Positions 23,370-35,489 of a stretch of DNA of 64,000 bases are shown in pieces. Every line of letters starts with the position of its first letter. The first letter of the stretch is position 1. The notes beneath the pieces were generated by a model, which was given only the letters and a program-made list of their open reading frames with translations, was not told where the DNA came from and did not search any database. The position numbers and the translations under genes are program-made. This DNA is from Impatiens glandulifera (taxonomy: Eukaryota; Streptophyta; Magnoliopsida; Ericales; Balsaminaceae), in NCBI RefSeq assembly GCF_907164915.1, contig NC_061862.1, forward strand, positions 2,542,001 through 2,606,000, written 5' to 3'.

Positions 23370-25850
23370 TCAATCATGATTATATAATAATTAGTACTTT
23401 ATCATGAATTAAATAAAGTTCAATTAATGTTGTTCTGATTAAGAAAAATTGGAATGTATTTTGTATTATCTGAAGTTTGATCTTAATTATGTGTTTTGTT
23501 GTTTATTGTTTGCCAAATCCAAAGGGATCTTATCTAAAGTATATTTCAGCTCTCTTTGTTTATATGTTAAGAATGTTGTGGTGCAATATTAGTTTTCGTG
23601 TTGGTATATTTATCGATTTTTACATTCAAAAATTTATAACGTCAATTTATTAGCATCAAATTCATAAAAGTATAAAAACATTATTATTTTTTTTGAAATT
23701 AAAAAAAAAACTAACATAACACTCACATGCATGATCTCATTAAAAAAAATATTATTAATAAAAAAAGTCCATTCTTGTTTATAAAGACATTCTCCCTTAT
23801 AAGTTTGAATATTCTAATTTGTCTTTGCTTAGGCAGGAAAAAGTTTTCTCATCCACTTCTTTTCTACAATAATGCTAAATGATAATCACCACTCATCAGT
23901 TCTTTTAAGTTTTTTTAATAATAAATTTAAATAATTAGTTTTGATGTAATAGAATTTTATGTCTTGACATAATTTTATAAGATGTCAAAAAAAAAATGAT
24001 TTTTTGGAATGAATTGAACTTTCTTAGAAAGTATAATTTAATTTATTGTGTTCAAACATTTTCTAATTGAATTATACATTATGATTCAATAACAAAAAAA
24101 TTTAGATATATAAATGTATTTTTTTAATTTATAACACTAAAATTAGTCTTTCCCATAATCATGTTAAGACGTTTTAAGATTTAAACCCAATTACTACACT
24201 TAATTATATATCACAAACTCAAAAATATAAACTATTTTAATTATTTTCTTTGCATAACAAATTAAATTCAAGACAAATAAAAGAAAATAAGAATAACAAT
24301 CAAGCATTTATTTGCCTCAAAAGTTTCCTGGAAAGAGGAAGATAGATTTTTATTGAGTATTGAAAGGAATATTTCTAAAACCAACACCACGAAAATTGGT
24401 TTCTCCCGAAGTATCGGACCAATGATCACCCGTAACTTTTGTGTACCACTAGTGCCATAAAAGTTTTTGGTAGTCTTATTGGTGCATACCACTATGGGGT
24501 CTTCGATATGGGGTGAAGTCGTAACACTATGGGATTCTATATATGTTTTGTGGGAGGAAACCACAACTATGCGCGGGAACCAATATTGTTCTATGACATG
24601 ACTTACCTGATAATTAATATACGACAACAATAAAACAAAAATATATTAAATTCAAAGACAAATAAAAAAAATAAGAATGACATGATTAATATACAAACAA
24701 AATGAAATAGTCAATAATCATTCCAAAATATTTTATTTTCGAGGAACTATTTCATGTCATTCATCCTTGACTCATCTCTTTCTTATGTGAATGCATGCAT
24801 TTACCATTTAAATGCTTATTTGATTTTGTATTTATTTCATATTTGACTAATTGAAATATAGATAATATTTATATTAATAAAAGACTTCATTGACCAAACC
24901 ATTCATTATTGTTTAATTTTTATTTCTTTTGAAAATAAAGAAGAAATGAAGATCAGATTTTTTTTATAATTTTACCAATTTGATAAAGTTTGTTGTAATC
25001 ATAATCACATTTTTCATCATTTATTGCCGAAATATATTTTTTACTTCAATAACATAAATTTGGTGAGTTTTATTGTAAGCGCGCTAGCTAAGGTATTTTA
25101 AGGAGTAATAGTCGTTCATAAGTGACAAAATATTATAAATTTAATTTTCATTTAAAACGGCTTAAGTTGAAGTGAGTATCATAACTATGAATTTTACTTG
25201 TATTAAAAAAAATTATCCACATTTAGTAATAAATTATATGAAATTTAAAATTAAGCTTAAGAAATATATTAATTATTAGATTAGGTGAAGATTAGTTAAG
25301 ATCTTTCACATCATCCCAAACTTCAATTAATTAAAATGAGCACGAGCATGGTCAATTAAAAGAAAAAAGAAAAAAAAAAACTAATTTTGTCAATTTCCTG
25401 GAAGGTCGATCAAATTATTAAAAGAGGAAACATCTTGGGTCATAACTTGATTTATATTTAAATATTATTTTCTCAATTGAATTTTCTAATGTACTGGTTA
25501 TATACATGTTAGTTTACTTATTTTTTTTATTTTTGTAAAAACATCTAAAACAAAATTTAATTGTTTGTTAGATAACAGAAAAACAGGGTCTGGGAAAGAT
25601 TACGAAGTCAAACCAACACAGGTATAAAATTTAATTCAGCTTTATTTATATACAACCAGATTTATTTATTTATTTTTATTTTACTTTTTACTTAAGAAAT
25701 TAACATGAACTCTATTTTAACTCAAGCATTCTAATTATAATAGAATATATTACATGATTTTTTTTTATTTTTTAAGAATTCCTTTACACTAGAATTGTAG
25801 GTCATATATTGAGAAATTACGTTATATTTATTATAGAAAATATGATTTTT
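23370..25850. other. intergenic DNA downstream of the permease
   Basis: AT-rich, no recognised gene. A 120-codon open frame at 24268-24630 (-) encodes residues such as IESHSVTTSPHIEDPIVVC; it has less biased composition than its surroundings and could be a relic exon, but I recognise no family. The first ~150 bp after the permease stop would hold its 3'UTR. Confidence 0.45.
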
Positions 25851-26520
25851 TTTTATACGAATTGAGACTAATAAATTATAGATACATTATGGATACTTTT
25901 TGAACTTGGGGAGTAGTGGCTCAGTGATTTTCTCTATTTTCATATGGGTTCAGGGTGTTACAAGTAGTTTTAGAGCCTACCCGGTGGTATAAGAAAAGTG
26001 AGATCACGGTTAAGACGTCACATGACTAAGTTTGGGAGGTTGTGATGTCCCATACCGAAAAATTACAATAAATATGAACTTTGTATAAAAATGAGTCTAA
26101 TAGATTATAGATACCTTCATTGATACTTTTTGAACTTGGATAGTAGTGGCTCATTGATTTGCTATATATTCTCATGGGTTCGGGGCGTTACAGATGGTAT
26201 TAGAGCTGGCCCGGTGGTAGGAACAAAGTGGGATCGCGATCAAGACGTCGTGTGACTAAGTTTGAGAGATTGTGATATCTCACGATACATATGAATTTTG
26301 TATAAAAGTGAGACTAAATACTTTATGAGTTTAGATTGTGTTGGACCGGAGCTAGAAAGGAATATAATCATGTTATTTTGGAACAAATTTGTGTCCTTAG
26401 GATGTCCTACCATTAAATGGTGGAAAACTAGTAAATGGCTAAAAGATTTGATGTCATAATCAAATAATAAAAATACTGTTGTAATGTCTTGTCAAAATTA
26501 TTTGTGCAATCAAATTCAAT
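25850..26520 (+). repeat. LTR-end-like repeat, first locus (two partial copies)
   Basis: Two successive related segments (~25850-26045 and ~26046-26290) share ATGGATACTTTTTGAACTTGG, AGTAGTGGCTCA, GGGTTCGGGGCGTTACAGATGG and GTGACTAAGTTTG. The segment GTTACAGATGGTATTAGAGCT resembles an LTR end followed by a tRNA-iMet-type primer-binding site (TGGTATCAGAGC) with one change. The downstream part, 26335-26510 (GCTAGAAAGGAATATAATC...CTAGTAAATGGCTAAAAG), recurs together with it at 35490-36055. Confidence 0.6.
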
Positions 26521-26529
26521 AAATTAGGA

Positions 26530-26755
26530 GTGAAACACACGTTGGATTTTCTTTCGGCTAAGAAATTAAAGCAATGGACAAAACAGACTCTAATAAGAGA
26601 TTGAAAGATGACTTGGAGAAGAATTCAAGGGAAAAAAAGTAACAAGAAAATCAAGTCGGGAAACAATAATTTTGGTATTTCACTATTTCAATAAAGAAGA
26701 ATAATTTCAGTATTTATTTCAAATCATTATTTACTAACTCAATTGTTTTATTGTT
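26530..26755 (+). pseudogene. FAR1/FHY3-like pseudogene, 3' tail fragment
   Basis: From GTGAAACACACGTTGG to TTACTAACTCAATTGTTTTATTGT this segment matches 45066-45318, the tail of the larger FAR1-like pseudogene. Shared text includes AAGCAATGGACAAA.CAGACT and GAGAAGAATTCA..GAAAAAAA. It starts exactly where a repeat (25850-26520) ends, and has no open frame of useful length. Confidence 0.6.
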
Positions 26756-27569
26756 TAGCTTTCAATTTCAATGTTAACAATGGTTACAGTTGTTAGAATC
26801 TTTAGTCTAGATCTTTAATCCTTAAATTTATATTCTTAATTCTCTATGTCAATAAATCGAGATAAACTGTAATTGCGGAAACGTATCTGGATCTTTAATC
26901 TTTATTATTAATAACAAGTGGTATCAGAGCCTCTCTATGTCGATCTATTGAGATTTAAGTTTATAAGAATTTTAAAGAATATGATTAGACATTTTTTTTG
27001 TTCTTGATCTAATTTGGCTAGTTATGTTCTTCATCTAATTTGGCTAGAACGGATAATGATAGAATGAATTAATGAATAGTAACAACAATATTTGATGTAT
27101 ATATTAATCTAAAATTTTGGATTAGATTAAAATAAAGAAAAGACATCAAGTATCTAAATAATTTTAGATAATAATATATTTTGTTTAAAGAATTATGATT
27201 AAAGAATGATTCATATTCTCTAATTAGATATAATATATGAATATTTAATTAATTAGAAAGATATAATAAAGAAGTTAAAATAAAGAACTGATCATAAAAT
27301 ATTGAAAAGGATTTGTTAAAGAATATTTGTTAAAGCATGAGGAAGATGAACAGTTTAGAAACAATCTTTATTAAATTATATGTTATAGTAAAGAATTAAA
27401 GACTCTAGACATCTAAACAATTTTTCAGAAATCATAAAGAATAAACGGTTTTAAAATCATAAAGAATTGGTCAAATTAATATCTATTTATTATTAATTAG
27501 ATAATTAAAGAGATATTAATAAATATATTATATATATTTCGGTTATATATATATATTTTGAGTACGAAT

Positions 27570-27910
27570 TAATTAAGGAAATTTGAATTTTAGAATAATA
27601 ATTTATTATCATTCTAATTATATAATAATTATATAAGTATGTAAGGAATTAAGGAATTCAGTTTTGGAATAATATTATACTTATTATAATTAATTTAAGG
27701 AATTAAAATAATAATAATAATATATATAAGAAACTAAGGAATTCAGTTTTGGAATAATAATTAATTATTATAATTAATTTAAGGAATTAAAATAATAATA
27801 ATTATATAATTATGTAAAGAATTAAAGAATTCAGTTTTAGAATAATAATTAATTATTATACTTATTATAATTAATTTAAGGAATTAAAATAATGATAATA
27901 TTATTTTAAT
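27570..27910. repeat. AATTAAGGAATTCAGTTTTGG degenerate repeat
   Basis: Three to four degenerate copies of a unit of roughly 80-100 bp, containing AAGGAATTCAGTTTTGGAAT and AATAATTAATTATTATAATT and TTTAAGGAATTAAAATAATA, lie within the copia relic. Confidence 0.6.
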
Positions 27911-28684
27911 TAGTTAAAAATTGAATAAATATTTATTCCTGAAATAATTGTTAATGTTTAATACATTTATATACAATTAAGAATAAAGTAAAATATATTA
28001 TGGAATTCTAGAATTTTAAAACTTTAATATATATCTATGATATAGGTTATGATTTGAGAATTAAGTAAAGAAAAAAAATAGTTACTTATCATGTTTATAA
28101 TCTTTTATAAATATTGATTACATTAAGTTTGTAATATATTTAATGAATTAGTATAAAAACGGATGTATCATCTATTTAATTTATGACTTAATTAATGTTT
28201 GGAATATATTTAGAAATTAAAAAAAAAGTCAATTTATATAAATATATTCCGAAATTAAGAAAAGACAAGAATAAAGAGATTATTATTTTATTAATAATAA
28301 TAATTTACAATTAAAGAATAAATAAATATCAATAACTTATTTATCAAGAATTAAGTTATTTATTCAGAATTAAGGAAATCAATTAACCTAATAAATGATA
28401 AATTTAGAATTTTGAGTAATCTGTGTAATTGATTATTTAATTATTTATTATATTTGGATGAATAATCAATCATGTTATATTACACATTCAAATATATATA
28501 CATATTTCGGTCTTTATGTATATATTGTGTTGATTGATATTAAGAAATAATTGAGTGATTAGTAAAATCACAATTATTTGTTTTGTGTAACACATATGAA
28601 ATTTATGCAATTTTGATACATAAAACAACGTTCGGATTTTCGGTGTTAATAACACATTCAAAATTTGGTACAATTTTAGGCCCA

Positions 28685-29060
28685 CTTAAATTTGTAATTA
28701 TGCGGTTGTTAATCGGCCCAAAGGAAGGTTAATAATTGGTCGGATTGCAAATTTAAATAATGTACAAATTATTAATTTATAGAACATATTTGTTTTATAA
28801 GATTAAGACGGTTGTGTTTGTAACTATGCGATTATTAATCGGACAAAAGGAAGTTTAATAATTGGTCGAGTTACACACTTAAAGTATGTACATAAGTTAT
28901 TAATTTATTAAATCAATTAATTGAAGCAACATCCTACCAAAGTAGGCTCTCTTGTGAAGGTTAATATGTTTTATAAATTAAGAAGGTAGTGTGTATGTAT
29001 TTCATGCGGTTATTTAATCGGCCCAAAGGAAGATAAATAATTGGTCAGAATAACATTATG
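28685..29060. repeat. three-copy ~155-bp repeat in the copia relic
   Basis: The motif GCGGTTGTTAATCGGCCCAA followed by AGGAAGGTTAATAATTGGTC occurs near 28701, again near 28827 (GCGATTATTAATCGGACAAA) and near 29006 (GCGGTTATTTAATCGGCCCA). Spacing is about 125 and 180 bp. The units are diverged. Confidence 0.7.
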
Positions 29061-31377
29061 CACATGTGGTAATAAATATGTAACAATTATTCGGTGGGCC
29101 ATGTGAATAATTGGAATATCCAAAGATAACCAATTATTTGACAGGACTTATTGTTAATATTTGATTACTACAAAAGAGTACCGTTTGCAAGTTAATATTT
29201 AATGTCCAAAGACTAAATATTAATGTTGCGTTTGGTATCTTATGATGAGACGTACCATTATTTTGAATTTATGTGATTATTAAAATTTTGTGAGTATGGT
29301 TATTCATTTGTTTTGTTATCTAATCAAGTTAACACTTCTGCTTATACGGATTATTTTTTTGTCAACATCTTAAGTTCATTTTATATGATATAATTTTAAG
29401 ACATATTTAGAATTTGTTGTATTTTTAAGAATTATATCTAAAATGGTTAAAATTGCTAAGGGTATTATTAGAATAAAGATTTCATAAATAATATATGTTT
29501 TATTTTGTTTCAAAAGTAATGCATTAAAGTCAGAGTTACAATAATGTATTCTCATGCATCTAATTTGGATTTTCTTATTTACACTTAAGTTAATTGATGT
29601 GAATTGTAGTTGTCTAAAAGGAGACATAGTCTCTATATGAACTCACATCAATTGTGTGTAAGAAAAATAAAGGATTGAAACAAAAATAACATAAATAGTG
29701 TTCACTTAGCAAATACCTTAATACATAATAAAGAAATGAAGTTGTAAGAATTGCAGATATTGCACCTAAAAGAAAATTACTAAAGAAAGTGGTGCATATA
29801 AGAATACATATTATAGTTTGTTTTGTTTGTTCTAAGAGTAATTTAACTTCAGTACTCATACACATTTAATGGTAACTTCAGTATTACTAAAGTAAATGTG
29901 TTGATGTACGGTTGAGTTAATTGTCAAAAGTCAATTGATGGTGAAAGAAACATCGGCGTGGGCATTGACAATTCATATTAAAGATGAAGAAATAAAGAAT
30001 TACTTTAGATACTTTTTTTTTTTGGAAACAAACATTTATGGAATATCTTCATGTAATTGATTCATTTGGAAGGAAGAGTTAATAATTACAACTTATATAT
30101 GGAATAAAGATTCAACTAAAACAACTAGTAAATTCTTTTGGGGTTGTCCAGTTAAGGTCAGGCCTTATAGGTCTAAAGAAAATAAACTAGACTAAAGAAT
30201 TTCTAGATGTTAATTATTGGATATTTTGAAAGATCTAGAGATAAATTTAGTCTCATAAGTACTTCAAGATTAGCCTTGAAAATAAATATATATACATAAT
30301 ACTCCTTAAACAAGAGTTTAATGTATGTTCTAGATTATATGAATCAAGAAATTAAGAATATTTATGATGTTGGACAAATACTTGAAGGATCCTGGTTTGG
30401 ATCATTAAGAAAGCAACCAAACAACTAATGTGATATTTTAAGAACAAAATATTGCATACTCATATAGTGAAATCGAATCGGATAGAGATCATTTGGTATA
30501 TTGATTCGAATTTTGTTGGATACTAAAACAGTCGAAAATTCGTGCCACGTCATTTTAGTTTAAAGAATTAATTTTTGGAAGAGTGTTAAGTAGACACTCG
30601 AATTATTTCAAGTTGATGGCAGAATTTATTAGGTGTTTTGTGGTATCCAATTAAAGAATCTGACTGCAAAATTTTGTCACGAGGTTGCAAATTATGAATG
30701 ATATAGAAAGACCACTAAAGTTATTACGTGACAATAATTTGCAGTTCTTTTACTTTAATAGTAATATGAGTTTGACTAAGTCGAACTATTTGGAAAATAA
30801 AGAATTCAGAATGTTTATTTATCTATTGAGCATATTTGGACAAACTCTAAAATTACGGATCCGTTCTCTAAATATTTGCTATCCGAGATCTTTCATGAAC
30901 ATATTGTTCATATGGATATTACATATTTAGATGATATACAGTTTTAGTGGGAGTTTGTATTGTGATGATTGTATAGATACAATTTGGAATTTATGTGCAC
31001 ATTAAAGAATTAGTTTCTAAAGAAATTAAAGATTTAGTTTTTAAAGAAAATCAAGATTTTAAAGTTATTCAGATTGATCTCTATAAGGAATAAAGGAGGA
31101 CCAGTTGGTATTAGACATGTTAAAGATCACACTACATGTTAATCCACACTACACACCCATGTTTAATCTATGTCATTTGATTGTATTGACATATGTGACT
31201 ATTGAGGGTTTAGTTACGAATTAATGTAACAAAAACCGCTTTAATCCTATGTTGTTATAATTGATGGACGAGATTGATATAGATGTATTTGTAATGATAA
31301 CAATATTTTGAGCTCTTAAGGTTATAATATACAATTGAAGGAAATATTATATGACCCAAGTGGGAGATTTATTCTTA

Positions 31378-32248
31378 ATTTGGGTACATATATAATTTAA
31401 TAATTGTATATTAGTTGTTATCATAATAAAGATTAAAGCCCAAATAAAGTGATCTATTAAAGTATAAAGGTTATGGGCTTATTTGGACATCTATAATAAA
31501 TATGGGGACATATTTGTGTAGAAGCAGAAATACCATTCATTATTTCGTTGATGGGCCGAATAATAAATGGGTATATTAGGGCTAGGTCCCCAACCTATAT
31601 AGATAGCCAGCCTATTTGTTTCTCTCATCGAACAATAAGGATTTAGTTCATCTCTCAAGAACTCTCAAGAAGGCTATCGATATAGGGTTGGAAGACTTAA
31701 ACCCCACCCACATCAAACATTCCGATCCATGTCCAGATCCAGAACGAGAAGATCCACATTCAGATTCAGGTCCAGATCCAAGAACAAGAGAATAACGAAG
31801 AACAGTTCATTAAGCCGTTCTTCGTTATTCTCTTCTTCTTGTTCTTGGATCTGGACCTGAATCTGAATGTGGATCTTCTCGTTCTGGATCTGGACCTGGA
31901 TCGGAATGTTTGATGTGGGTGGGGTTTAAGTCTTCCAACCCTATATCGATAGCCTTCTTGAGAGTTCTTGAGAGATGAACTAAATCCTTATTGTTCGATG
32001 AGAGAAACAAATAGGCTGGCTATCTATATAGGTTGGGGACCTAGCCCTAATATACTCATTTATTATTCGGCCCATCAACGAAATAATGAATGGTATTTCT
32101 GCTTCTACACAAATATGTCCCCATATTTATTATAGATGTCCAAATAAGCCCATAACCTTTATACTTTAATAGATCACTTTATTTGGGCTTTAATCTTTAT
32201 TATGATAACAACTAATATACAATTATTAAATTATATATGTACCCAAAT
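31378..32248. repeat. long near-perfect inverted repeat (two tail-to-tail copia LTRs)
   Basis: The left arm, 31378-31803 (426 bp), is the reverse complement of the right arm, 31817-32248 (432 bp), around a 13-base spacer AGTTCATTAAGCC. I see only a few differences: a 6-bp insertion (AAGAAG) in the right arm near 31832, and single substitutions such as ATGGGTATATTAG versus ATGAGTATATTAG. The left arm is the 3' LTR following the polypurine tract at 31358. The right arm ends at 32267 in AATTCCAACA, i.e. an LTR start TGTTGGAATT read on the minus strand. A transcript through it would fold into a very long hairpin. Confidence 0.93.
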
Positions 32249-32269
32249 ATTGGAAATAATTCCAACAAC

Positions 32270-33280
32270 AGTATCAACTTTACAACATTGGAATGAAAAT
32301 TTAAATATAGATGTTGATATTCTATTTACTGTATTTTTGTCATCTAAACTTTCTCAGGTAAGGTTGATTAGTGAAGCACACTTCCCCAGACAGCGCAATT
32401 CACATATATTAACTCTTAGGTGAAACGCGCTTCACTTTTTTCGATATTTTACTCTTTGAAAATATTTAAAAAAGAAAAATATTATATACTAAATATAAAT
32501 AATATTAGTTGAGATATATTAACATAAATATAAATAAGCATGACATTTTCTTATAAATAAATTAACATATGAAAAAAATATTATATACTAAATATAAATA
32601 ATATAATATAATATACTAAGTATTTTTTTATTTTGATGCAATTAATATAATATTTAAATAAAATATTTTATTTTATAAAAATATAAAACAGATTTATCAA
32701 AATTAGTATATCCAAATCAAATATTTTTTTAATAATTGAAATAATTAATATGATAAATGTGTTTTTTCTTAAAAAAAATTTTAACGCTTCTCATAATAAA
32801 ATATTAATATTAGAAAAGACGAGAACTATGATATATTATGTCAAATAAAGTGATAGAGGGAAAATATATTTGGGTATTATCTCGAATCTGATTTAACAAT
32901 AAAATATTAAGAATAAAATATGAAGGCCTGGTTCTCTTTGGGTTATTTGAAAAATCCAAACAAAATCAATTTTCTAATCAATCACTTCTCAACAATTACA
33001 TCACTCATTTCATTAACCAAAATATTAAAATACCCTCTATTTTAAATTATTATTTTTTATTTTATTTTTATATATCAATACCTTTTAAGTCATTTTATCA
33101 AAAATAATCATCATTTTCTCAAAATTGTCACCAATCATTATTATTTTCTCCCTCTAGGTTTTAAAAAAACCTCAATCCGAACAAACCCTAAAACTATATT
33201 TTGATTTATCCGGATCAGATGATCTGACTAAACAAAAACTAGCCTCTCTCAAACTAGTTCAATTCCTATACTACCAATTC
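32270..33280. repeat. composite repeat, copy A left part, with a MITE
   Basis: 32340-32440 holds GTGAAGCACACTTCC and GTGAAACGCGCTTCAC palindromes. 32440-32920 matches 45321-45770 (ATATACTAAATATAAATAATA, AAATAAAGTGATAGAGGGAA). After the Tourist-type MITE at 32925-33189 the match resumes (TATTTTGATTTATCCGGA, AAACAAAAACTAGCCTCTCTC) with 45780-45860. The MITE thus interrupts copy A only. Confidence 0.65.
32925..33189. mobile_element. Tourist/PIF-Harbinger-like MITE, diverged copy
   Basis: It begins GGCCTGGTTCTCTTTGGGTT and ends CCTCAATCCGAACAAACCC, imperfect inverted repeats related to the cleaner copy at 43316-43580. Internal text AATCACTTCTCAACAATTAC and TATCAATACCTTTTAAGTCA is shared with that copy. 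I could not identify a clean target duplication here. Confidence 0.65.
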
Positions 33281-35480
33281 TTGTGCCTCTATTTTGAAAC
33301 AATCAGTATGCAACCTTATTATTTTATTTTTAATCAACTTCATTCATATAAAACCAAGCCTAGTATGCAACCTTATTATTTTATTTTTAATCAACTTCAT
33401 TCATATAAAACCAAGCCTAAGAGGGGGCAACGCAAAGGAAGGAAGTGAATGTTTTTTACATCAGAAAGTGATACCTAATAAAACTTGTTTCATTAGGTAT
33501 TTACAGCCAAAAAGGAGTGAAACAAGCGCTACTTAGTGAAGCTTGTTTCACTAGATATTTACATTGCTCATAGAAGTGGAACACGCTAGCGCTTTACAAC
33601 GCTGAAAGGAGTGAAACAAGCGCTACCTTACTTCACTAGATATTTACAGCGCTGATTGAAATGAAGCAAATGTTACCTAGTGAAACAAGCTTCAATAAAT
33701 ATTTACATTAATTAATCACTCATTTGCGTTTGCTTCATTTTTATTTAAATAAATAGAAATTTTTCTGTTGCACTCCCACTTTTACTCTCTCTCATCGATT
33801 TTTCAAACCCTAGCACAAATTTTTCTCGCTACAATCTTCTCGCAAAAATTACCTTTGTTAGGGTGACGTCGAAGGTTTTTTGTGGTCTTTGGGATGATGT
33901 TAATGCAACATTGGATCCTATGAAGTGTGTAGCGACTTGCTGTTAGACATCTGCGATTTTTTCTGTTGGAAATTGTCTGTCGGGTTTTTGTTTTTTGTAG
34001 ATTCAGGTTAACAAGATTTGCAAGAGACTGTTAATCTTATTTTCTAATTAAAATCAGTAGGTAACGTTTGTTTCACTTCTATCAGCGCTGTAAATACATA
34101 GTGAAGCAAGGTAAAACGAGGATCCTCGGTTCGGACCGAAACCTATGATCGAGACTCAAGACCGAAAATTTCAACAGGACCAAGAGGTCCGACCAATGCT
34201 CTTCAACTAAGACCCGGACCTAGGACCAAGGATTTTCATTCAAGAGTGAGAGGTCTAACATAGGACCGAGAGGTCTAACTTGGGACCGAGACACCTAAAC
34301 CTTAGGACTAAGAGGTCTGGTCTTGGGACCGAGAATCCTTAACCCGGAACCGAAAGCTCCCAAACCCCAGACCGAGGGACCTAGCCCAGAGTTAGCCTAG
34401 GACCAAAAGGTTCATGGACCTTAACTGAGGGACTTAGCCCCAGGCTAGCCCAAGACCAATTGGGTTGTACACCTAGATCGGTAAGATTAGCTAAGATATT
34501 TTTATAATTTTGGGACTCCAAATTATTTTCTAAATATCTCGAAAAATTAGAAAATGCTTTTAAAATATATTTGGGATATTTCCACAAAAATATTTCGACA
34601 AAGTCTTGTTTGGTGTTTATTTTTAAACATTAATGCCTTTAAAAATGACTAATATTCTTTAGGTATTTTCTCCCTAAGTGATCATCAACAACATGTACCA
34701 GCATTTAAATATTGTTGTTTTAATATTTCAAATGACGCACAAACCTTAAGCATGCTTAGGACCAGAATAATAATCGGTTAAAAATCAAACGTTATACAAC
34801 CGATTTTCAAAAGCCAACTTTATAAGTAGAGACCGTTTTTAAAACGGGTACGGAGGATGAAGCGCGAAATTTTTTTTCGAGTATCACCAAACTACGAATT
34901 AAAAGAAAACTCTACTTAATACGTTTGTATACGTATGTCAATTTTTATTGATTTTCAAAAATCAATTGACGAGTCTAATTCAAAATAAATAATCTTTTAA
35001 ATTAATTATGTTTAATTAATTTAAACTAAAGAATTTTTTAAAAATCAAATTGTAATTTGATTATCATATATTCCCGAATTATTTAAAATTGAATTCCGGA
35101 GTTAATTATTTTTAATTATTTTCATAAGCTGTTAAGAATCAATAAAATCTTTTAAACCATTATTTATTTTTAAAGAAAAATTTCTGATACACAAATCGAG
35201 GTTGAATTTCTCGAACTTCAAGCTTTTCACAGAAATTTAATACAAGGGGTTTTTTCGGGAGTTACAATGGTAACCATGGACATTAGTACTTTAGATCCTA
35301 GAGTACTTCAAAATATGCGCTACAAAGAATTGTTTGGTTTGTCTATGCATTTGATTACAAAGGCAACATGAAGAGATGACACTTATAGAGATGTTAAAGA
35401 ATGTATGTTGAGCCAATGTAAGATAGTGGATGATAAGTTACAACGAGAAATGATGAGTGAAACACATGTTTGATTTGTGT
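33281..35480 (+). repeat. ~2.1-kb composite repeat, copy A (with FAR1-like tail)
   Basis: This block is colinear with 45875-47955. In order it holds a TATGCAACCTTATTATTTTA segment that is tandemly duplicated here (57-bp unit, 33305-33418), a GTGAAAC/AAGCGCT palindrome region (33425-33720), a conserved segment CATCGATTTTTCAAACCCTAG (~33793) to 34090, a GACCGAG-type degenerate repeat (34128-34480), then 34480-35260. At 35268-35480 it ends in a FAR1/FHY3-like fragment (DISTLDPRVLQNMRYKEL, then a stop). No intact gene is present. Confidence 0.75.
34128..34480. repeat. GACCGAGAGGTC degenerate short tandem repeat
   Basis: Many variants of GGACCGAGAGGTCTAACTT and GGGACCGAGA, unit about 24-27 bp, occur here and again in the sister block at 46735-47085. 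The GC content is markedly above the surroundings. Confidence 0.75.
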
Positions 35481-35489
35481 ACTAGAATT

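Larger units (their letters stand above)
26788..31815 (+). mobile_element. decayed Ty1/copia retrotransposon
   Basis: The landmarks lie in the order expected for a plus-strand copia element. A tRNA-iMet primer-binding site TGGTATCAGAGCC is at 26919-26931, preceded by a possible short LTR ending AACA. At ~30133-30200 an integrase C-terminal relic reads WGCPVKVRPYRSKENKLD then a stop. At ~30620-30930 a RNase H relic (MNDIERPLKLLRDNN, then degraded) is followed by FHEHIVHMD-like text. A polypurine tract AAGTGGGAGAT is at 31358-31368, followed by an LTR to about 31805. Everything between 26950 and 30100 is A-rich and unreadable, full of AATTAAGGAATT-type runs. The upstream LTR-like sequence does not match the downstream LTR, so the ends may come from two elements. 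Confidence 0.65.

Noticed and set aside
24268..24630. 120-codon minus-strand open frame downstream of the permease
   Set aside because: Looks somewhat protein-like (IESHSVTTSPHIEDPIVVC) but I recognise no domain, and no partner exons were found; mentioned only in the intergenic entry.
31825..32010. 61-codon minus-strand frame in the inverted repeat
   Set aside because: It lies within LTR sequence and is mirrored in the other arm; no sign of a coding gene.
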